A stretch of 9,051 nt of DNA from Kordiimonadaceae bacterium (GTDB lineage Bacteria > Pseudomonadota > Alphaproteobacteria > Sphingomonadales > Kordiimonadaceae), in contig JAESTR010000170.1 of assembly GCA_016763495.1 (NCBI GenBank), forward strand, positions 1 to 9,051, given 5' to 3'. Below the pieces are notes generated by a model that worked only from the letters and a program-made list of their open reading frames with translations, made no database searches and was not told the DNA's origin. Position 1 is the stretch's first letter. Each line of letters begins with the position of its first letter. Shown piece after piece: positions 6,316-9,051 of the stretch. A program made the position numbers and the translations under genes.

Positions 6316-7671
6316 TTAACTGGTTTCCAAATACCGGGCGAGTTCCCAGTCTGTTACATTTTTTAAAAATTGCTCTGCTTCAAACTTACGGGTCCGAGCA
6401 TAATGCGCTACAAAATTTGCACCAAAATACTGATTAGCAACTTCAGATGTTTCAAATCGTTCCGCCGCTTCATAAAGGCTTGTCGGTAGTTTTAGTTCCT
6501 CAGGGGCTTTTTGGTCATAAGCATTGCCCGACGAAATAGGGCTGGGTTCAATCTCATTTTCAATGCCCCACAAACCTGATGCGAGCGCTGCTGCCATAGC
6601 CAAATAAGGATTACTATCCGCGCCGGGTATTCGGTATTCGATACGCTGACTTTTTGCCGACCCTGTAATCACACGCAGGGCCACTGTCCGGTTATCTATG
6701 CCCCAGCTGCCCCATGTAGGCGCCCAAAAGTCAGGCCTAAGACGCTTGAAACTATTCACAGTCGGTGCCATCAGTGCCAAAAATTCAGGCAATAGTTTTT
6801 GCTGACCAGCAATGAAATGTCGCATTTTTTTGCTAATACCATGCGCCTCAGAATCATCATAAAAAATATTGGCACCGTCTTTATCATTCAGGGAAATATG
6901 GATATGCCCGCTTTGTCCTTGGCCATCCATTGTCCATTTAGCCATGAAGGTTGCGAGCAGGCCATTTTTCTGCGCGATCGTCTTCATTAAATTTTTAAAT
7001 AGAATGCCGCGATCGGCGGTTTCAACCGCGTTTGACGCAGTGATAGCCACTTCCATAAAACCAGCGCCCGTTTCCTCATGCAGTCCTTCTAGTGGGATGC
7101 CCATTTGCTGACTGGCAGAAAATATCTGCTGGTATAAATCAGATTCTACAGACGTTCGCAAAATGGAGTAGCTGTCAGACCCCGGCGCAATTGGCTCCAA
7201 CTTGCTATAATTTTTGTCGCGCACAGAATGAGGTGTCTCGCGCAGCAAAGTAAATTCATATTCCATGCCTGTGTAGGCACTAAACCCGGCAAGCTCAGCC
7301 TTTTGGCACACTGACTGTAAAATAGAACGTGGGCAAAATTCTTTATATTTTCCTGCAAAAGTACCCAGACAAAAAGGCGTGTCATTTTCAAGCGGTAAGG
7401 ACCTGAATGTCTCTGATGCTAGTTCAATAGGAGCATCAGGGAACCCAGTGTGCCAACCTGTTAATTCCAAGCCATCAATAACCGTGTCTTCTCGGTCCCA
7501 ACCAAGCACTACATCACAGAAACTAGCCCCGCCTTTTAGGGCGCTTTTGAACTTTTTGCCTGACATATATTTGCCGCGCAAAACACCATCCAAATCGGTG
7601 ATACCAACTTTTACACACTGTTCGTCCTCTAAGGACTGTATTTTTACCGTATCCATACTCATGTCACTCAT
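6316..7671 (-). CDS. Glutamine-synthetase-family ligase, probable gamma-glutamyl-amine synthetase
   Basis: This 451-residue enzyme has the glutamine synthetase fold and probably joins glutamate to an amine using ATP. Metal ligands fit the family: Glu137 and Glu139 (MEYEF), Glu199 and Glu207 (HEETGAGFMEV), His256 in GHIHIS, and Glu345 in RIEYRIPGADSNPYLA. Substrate or nucleotide arginines correspond to Arg310 (NSFKRL), Arg328 (DNRT), Arg343 and Arg347. The N-terminal DLDGVLRGK (26-34) belongs to the PuuA/FluG-like branch. The FDGSSI loop of true ammonia-using GlnA, with its ammonia-site Asp, is replaced by FCDVVLGWD, and no adenylylation-tyrosine motif is evident. ATG 7671 has AGGG six bases upstream; in-frame ATGs at codons 4 and 6 are alternatives. 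It is the first gene of an operon with the aldehyde dehydrogenase, which supports amine catabolism rather than nitrogen assimilation. The amine is unknown. Confidence 0.88.
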   Translation of the reverse strand: MSDMSMDTVKIQSLEDEQCVKVGITDLDGVLRGKYMSGKKFKSALKGGASFCDVVLGWDREDTVIDGLELTGWHTGFPDAPIELASETFRSLPLENDTPFCLGTFAGKYKEFCPRSILQSVCQKAELAGFSAYTGMEYEFTLLRETPHSVRDKNYSKLEPIAPGSDSYSILRTSVESDLYQQIFSASQQMGIPLEGLHEETGAGFMEVAITASNAVETADRGILFKNLMKTIAQKNGLLATFMAKWTMDGQGQSGHIHISLNDKDGANIFYDDSEAHGISKKMRHFIAGQQKLLPEFLALMAPTVNSFKRLRPDFWAPTWGSWGIDNRTVALRVITGSAKSQRIEYRIPGADSNPYLAMAAALASGLWGIENEIEPSPISSGNAYDQKAPEELKLPTSLYEAAERFETSEVANQYFGANFVAHYARTRKFEAEQFLKNVTDWELARYLETS

Positions 7672-7710
7672 TCCCGGCCCTACATCAGGCCATCATTTGA
7701 ATTTCACACG

Positions 7711-7738
7711 AGTATAAGGATAATTATCAGACTATCAA
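7711..7738 (-). promoter_or_regulatory. Candidate promoter of the ligase-dehydrogenase operon with internal palindrome
   Basis: On the minus strand TTGATA (-35, 7733-7738) is followed after 16 bases by TATACT (-10, 7711-7716), about 40 bases before the ligase start. The spacer contains the perfect 10-base palindrome GATAATTATC (7719-7728), a good place for a regulator to block or position RNA polymerase. The assignment is by pattern only. Confidence 0.45.
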
Positions 7739-7739
7739 T

Positions 7740-7760
7740 GGTATTTTATAATAATATAAT
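7740..7760 (+). promoter_or_regulatory. Element shared with the regulator gene's promoter
   Basis: GGTATTTTA (7740-7748) followed by ATATAAT (7754-7760) matches 17 of 21 positions of 3754-3774, in the same orientation. It lies just upstream of the ligase operon's -35 candidate. It may be a regulator-binding site, or on the plus strand another -10-like box. A+T-richness raises the chance of coincidence. Confidence 0.35.
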
Positions 7761-7942
7761 CCCATTTTGATATATGCATATTAACAAATATAGATGCACT
7801 AATATTGATTCGAATTCAGCGCAACGCTGTCACTATCATCTCATCAGCTAAGCACTGGTTTTAACGGTGCCATAGTCTTGGTGACAGGTAATAGCAACCT
7901 AACGTATGAACATACTGACTTATGTGTTTCTGTATGGGCAGT

Positions 7943-7965
7943 GCTTTTACTGTTTTGTAAAAAGC
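7943..7965 (+). repeat. Hairpin-forming inverted repeat upstream of the exporter gene
   Basis: GCTTTTAC (7943-7950) pairs with GTAAAAAGC (7957-7965), one A bulged, around the loop TGTTTT. It lies immediately before the candidate -35 box of the exporter gene. No T-run follows on either strand, so an operator or upstream regulatory site is likelier than a terminator. Confidence 0.4.
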
Positions 7966-7967
7966 AG

Positions 7968-7997
7968 TTGAGCAAAGCAGGGAAAACAACCTAATAT
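7968..7997 (+). promoter_or_regulatory. Candidate promoter of the LysE-family exporter gene
   Basis: TTGAGC (7968-7973) and TAATAT (7992-7997) are separated by 18 bases and lie about 30 bases before the exporter start. Each hexamer matches the sigma-70 consensus at four of six positions, so the call is weak. Confidence 0.3.
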
Positions 7998-8027
7998 CTG
8001 TGAGCACCTTCAAAGAGTAAACATGAT

Positions 8028-8645
8028 ATGATTGATCAGATATTTGTCATTGTAGGCATCACTTTGCTGGTGATGATTAGCCCGGGCCCGGACATGGTAA
8101 TTGTCACCCGGAATACCATCGTTGGTGGGCGTGCAGCGGGTTTGTACACATCTCTGGGTATCCTCCTTGGGAACTTTGTGCATATTGCGTACTGTGTTGT
8201 TGGTATTGGGTGGTTGATCTCGCAAAGCATTGTTGCTTTTTCAATTCTACGATATGCAGGGGCAGCCTATCTTATTTACCTGGGCATCATGAGTTTGCGT
8301 TCAGCAGGTCGCAAAATAGAACTTGATATGACTGCATCATCTGAGAACACAAAAAAAATATGGCTTATAGAGGGCTTTACTAACAATATTTTAAACCCTA
8401 AAGGCACACTTTTTTACTTGGGCGTATTCACCATGATTATTACCCCTGAAACATCCATAAGTATGGTGTTAGTGCTAATTATTGTCATGAAATCTGTCAG
8501 TGCTCTGTTTTGGTTGATGTTTGTTTATACACTTAATCTGGATGTTGTTAGGCGTTCTTTTGAAAAGAGCCAAAAGACTGTTAATCGTCTCTTTGGTGGA
8601 TTGCTTATATTACTTGGTATCCGTGTTGCGGCTATGGACCAGTGA
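8028..8645 (+). CDS. LysE/RhtB family amino acid exporter
   Basis: This 205-residue inner-membrane protein is of typical length for the LysE/RhtB superfamily, whose members export amino acids such as lysine, threonine or homoserine. Family marks are ISPGPDM (17-23) with the following VTRN, GGRAAGLYTSLGILLG (33-48), the AAYLIYLGIMSLRS stretch (79-92), and FTNNILNPKGTLFY (117-130). Hydrophobic segments lie near 4-22, 40-62, 67-88, 122-139, 145-168 and 187-203. ATG 8028 is used; the ribosome binding site is weak (AGAG at 8014-8017, ten-base spacer). It is transcribed divergently from the ligase operon, so a link to the amine pathway is possible but not shown. The transported amino acid cannot be predicted. 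Confidence 0.9.
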   Translation: MIDQIFVIVGITLLVMISPGPDMVIVTRNTIVGGRAAGLYTSLGILLGNFVHIAYCVVGIGWLISQSIVAFSILRYAGAAYLIYLGIMSLRSAGRKIELDMTASSENTKKIWLIEGFTNNILNPKGTLFYLGVFTMIITPETSISMVLVLIIVMKSVSALFWLMFVYTLNLDVVRRSFEKSQKTVNRLFGGLLILLGIRVAAMDQ

Positions 8646-8662
8646 TAGAGAACTTTCCATAT

Positions 8663-8752
8663 ATGCGTAAACCGCTTGATGAAGCGAAAGCTGCGGCGGA
8701 GCGTGACGAGCATACTATTTCAAACAAAAAGGGCCCACCAACTGAATGGTAG
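8663..8752 (+). CDS. Possible small ORF of 29 codons, unrecognised
   Basis: An ATG 17 bases after the exporter stop opens a frame ending at TAG 8750-8752. The peptide begins MRKPLDEAKAAAERDEH and ends KKGPPTEW; it is hydrophilic, rich in Ala, Glu and Lys, and its first half would form an amphipathic helix. The composition looks more protein-like than the surrounding intergenic DNA. A GTG at 8642, overlapping the exporter stop, would extend it to 36 residues in the same frame. Against it, the ribosome binding site is poor (AGAG, 12 bases upstream) and the last codons and stop lie inside the rho terminator hairpin. I do not recognise a family. Confidence 0.3.
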   Translation: MRKPLDEAKAAAERDEHTISNKKGPPTEW

Positions 8753-8759
8753 GCCCTTT
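8721..8759 (-). terminator. Intrinsic terminator downstream of rho
   Basis: AAAGGGCC (8728-8735) pairs with GGCCCTTT (8752-8759). After a one-base mismatch ACCA (8737-8740) pairs with TGGT (8747-8750) around a six-base loop. In the minus direction it is followed by TTTTTGTTTG, a good U-tract, and it starts about 20 bases after the rho stop. In the plus direction GAAAATTT follows, so it may also weakly stop transcripts from the exporter gene. Confidence 0.85.
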
Positions 8760-8778
8760 GAAAATTTAACAAACAACC

Positions 8779-9051
8779 TTAGTTATTCATCTGTGCAAAG
8801 AAATCATCATTGTTTTTTGAATCTTTAAGCTTGGAAAGTAGGAATTCCATCGCATCCACAGTGCCCATTGGCGTAAGAATACGGCGCAGCACCCACATTT
8901 TGGAAAGTGTGGCAGCATCAACAAGCAGCTCTTCTTTCCGTGTGCCAGATTTAACAATATCAATGGCTGGGAAGACACGTTTATCAGCAACCTTACGGTC
9001 GAGAATAACTTCGCTGTTACCTGTACCTTTGAATTCCTCAAAGATCACTTC
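8779..9051 (-). CDS. rho: Transcription termination factor Rho, C-terminal part (partial)
   Basis: The last 90 residues of Rho are visible; the 5' part lies beyond the window. Rho is the hexameric RNA-dependent ATPase and helicase that releases transcripts. The segment begins [14 protein letters not shown] and continues through [52 protein letters not shown] and DFFAQMNN. It aligns throughout with the end of E. coli Rho. The SGTRKEE segment carries the arginine (R366 in E. coli) that reaches into the neighbouring subunit's ATP site, and it is intact. The frame is open to the window edge, so the GTG at 9046-9048 is an internal Val, not a start. The gene converges on the LysE-family gene and ends at a strong intrinsic terminator. 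The sequence type suggests an alphaproteobacterium. Confidence 0.97.
   Translation of the reverse strand, partial: EVIFEEFKGTGNSEVILDRKVADKRVFPAIDIVKSGTRKEELLVDAATLSKMWVLRRILTPMGTVDAMEFLLSKLKDSKNNDDFFAQMNN

Larger units (their letters stand above)
7672..8027. other. Divergent intergenic region, A+T-rich, with several dyads
   Basis: These 356 bases separate the minus-strand ligase operon from the plus-strand exporter gene. No convincing gene was found. It holds the ligase promoter candidate (7711-7738), a copy of the element seen before the regulator gene (7740-7760), and the perfect palindrome ATATGCATAT (7772-7781). It also holds the G+C-rich dyad CAGCG-CAA-CGCTG (7817-7829), the dyad GTATG-AA-CATAC (7904-7915) with another GTATG at 7932-7936, and a longer hairpin at 7943-7965. 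The two sides probably carry separate controls. Confidence 0.6.

Noticed and set aside
7379..7717. 112-codon plus-strand open frame opposite the ligase gene
   Set aside because: It is antisense to a gene with intact catalytic residues, and its product has no recognisable domain.
9046..9048. GTG as the start of a small 89-residue protein at the window edge
   Set aside because: The frame stays open to base 9051 and the sequence is the conserved interior of Rho, so this is an internal valine.

Overview
The window looks like a piece of an alphaproteobacterial chromosome of moderate G+C content. The best taxonomic handle is the last gene, the C-terminal end of transcription termination factor Rho. 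Its tail ([29 protein letters not shown]) reads like alphaproteobacterial Rho. This placement rests on remembered family sequences, not on a search, and I would not name a genus.

Layout. (1) Positions 1-3704, plus strand: a peptide/opine-type ABC importer operon. It has the last 38 codons of a probable substrate-binding protein, two membrane permeases (DppB/DppC type) joined by one-base stop/start overlaps, and one 590-residue protein that fuses both ATPases. Its promoter lies upstream of the window. (2) 3705-4746, plus strand: an intergenic region with a good -10 box and several dyads, then an FCD-type GntR regulator that appears to carry two winged-helix segments. (3) 4747-7671, minus strand: a two-gene operon transcribed glutamine-synthetase-like ligase first, then aldehyde dehydrogenase, closed by a 9-bp-stem terminator. 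(4) 7672-8027: a 356-base A+T-rich divergent intergenic region with several dyads and promoter-like elements. (5) 8028-8645, plus strand: a LysE/RhtB family exporter. (6) 8646-9051: a possible 29-codon ORF, an intrinsic terminator, and the end of rho on the minus strand.

How it may work together. A glutamine-synthetase-family ligase next to an aldehyde dehydrogenase is the core pairing of gamma-glutamylation routes for amine catabolism (PuuA and PuuC for putrescine; analogous routes exist for other amines). The working model is that the importer brings in a peptide-like or amine compound, the ligase glutamylates an amine, an oxidase or aminotransferase encoded elsewhere makes an aldehyde, the dehydrogenase oxidises it, and the FCD regulator senses a carboxylate intermediate. 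A 21-bp stretch of the regulator's promoter region recurs with 17 matches in the promoter region of the ligase operon, which supports a shared regulon. The oxidase and the gamma-glutamyl hydrolase are not in the window, so the substrate is unknown. No CRISPR array, tRNA, rRNA or insertion sequence was seen.
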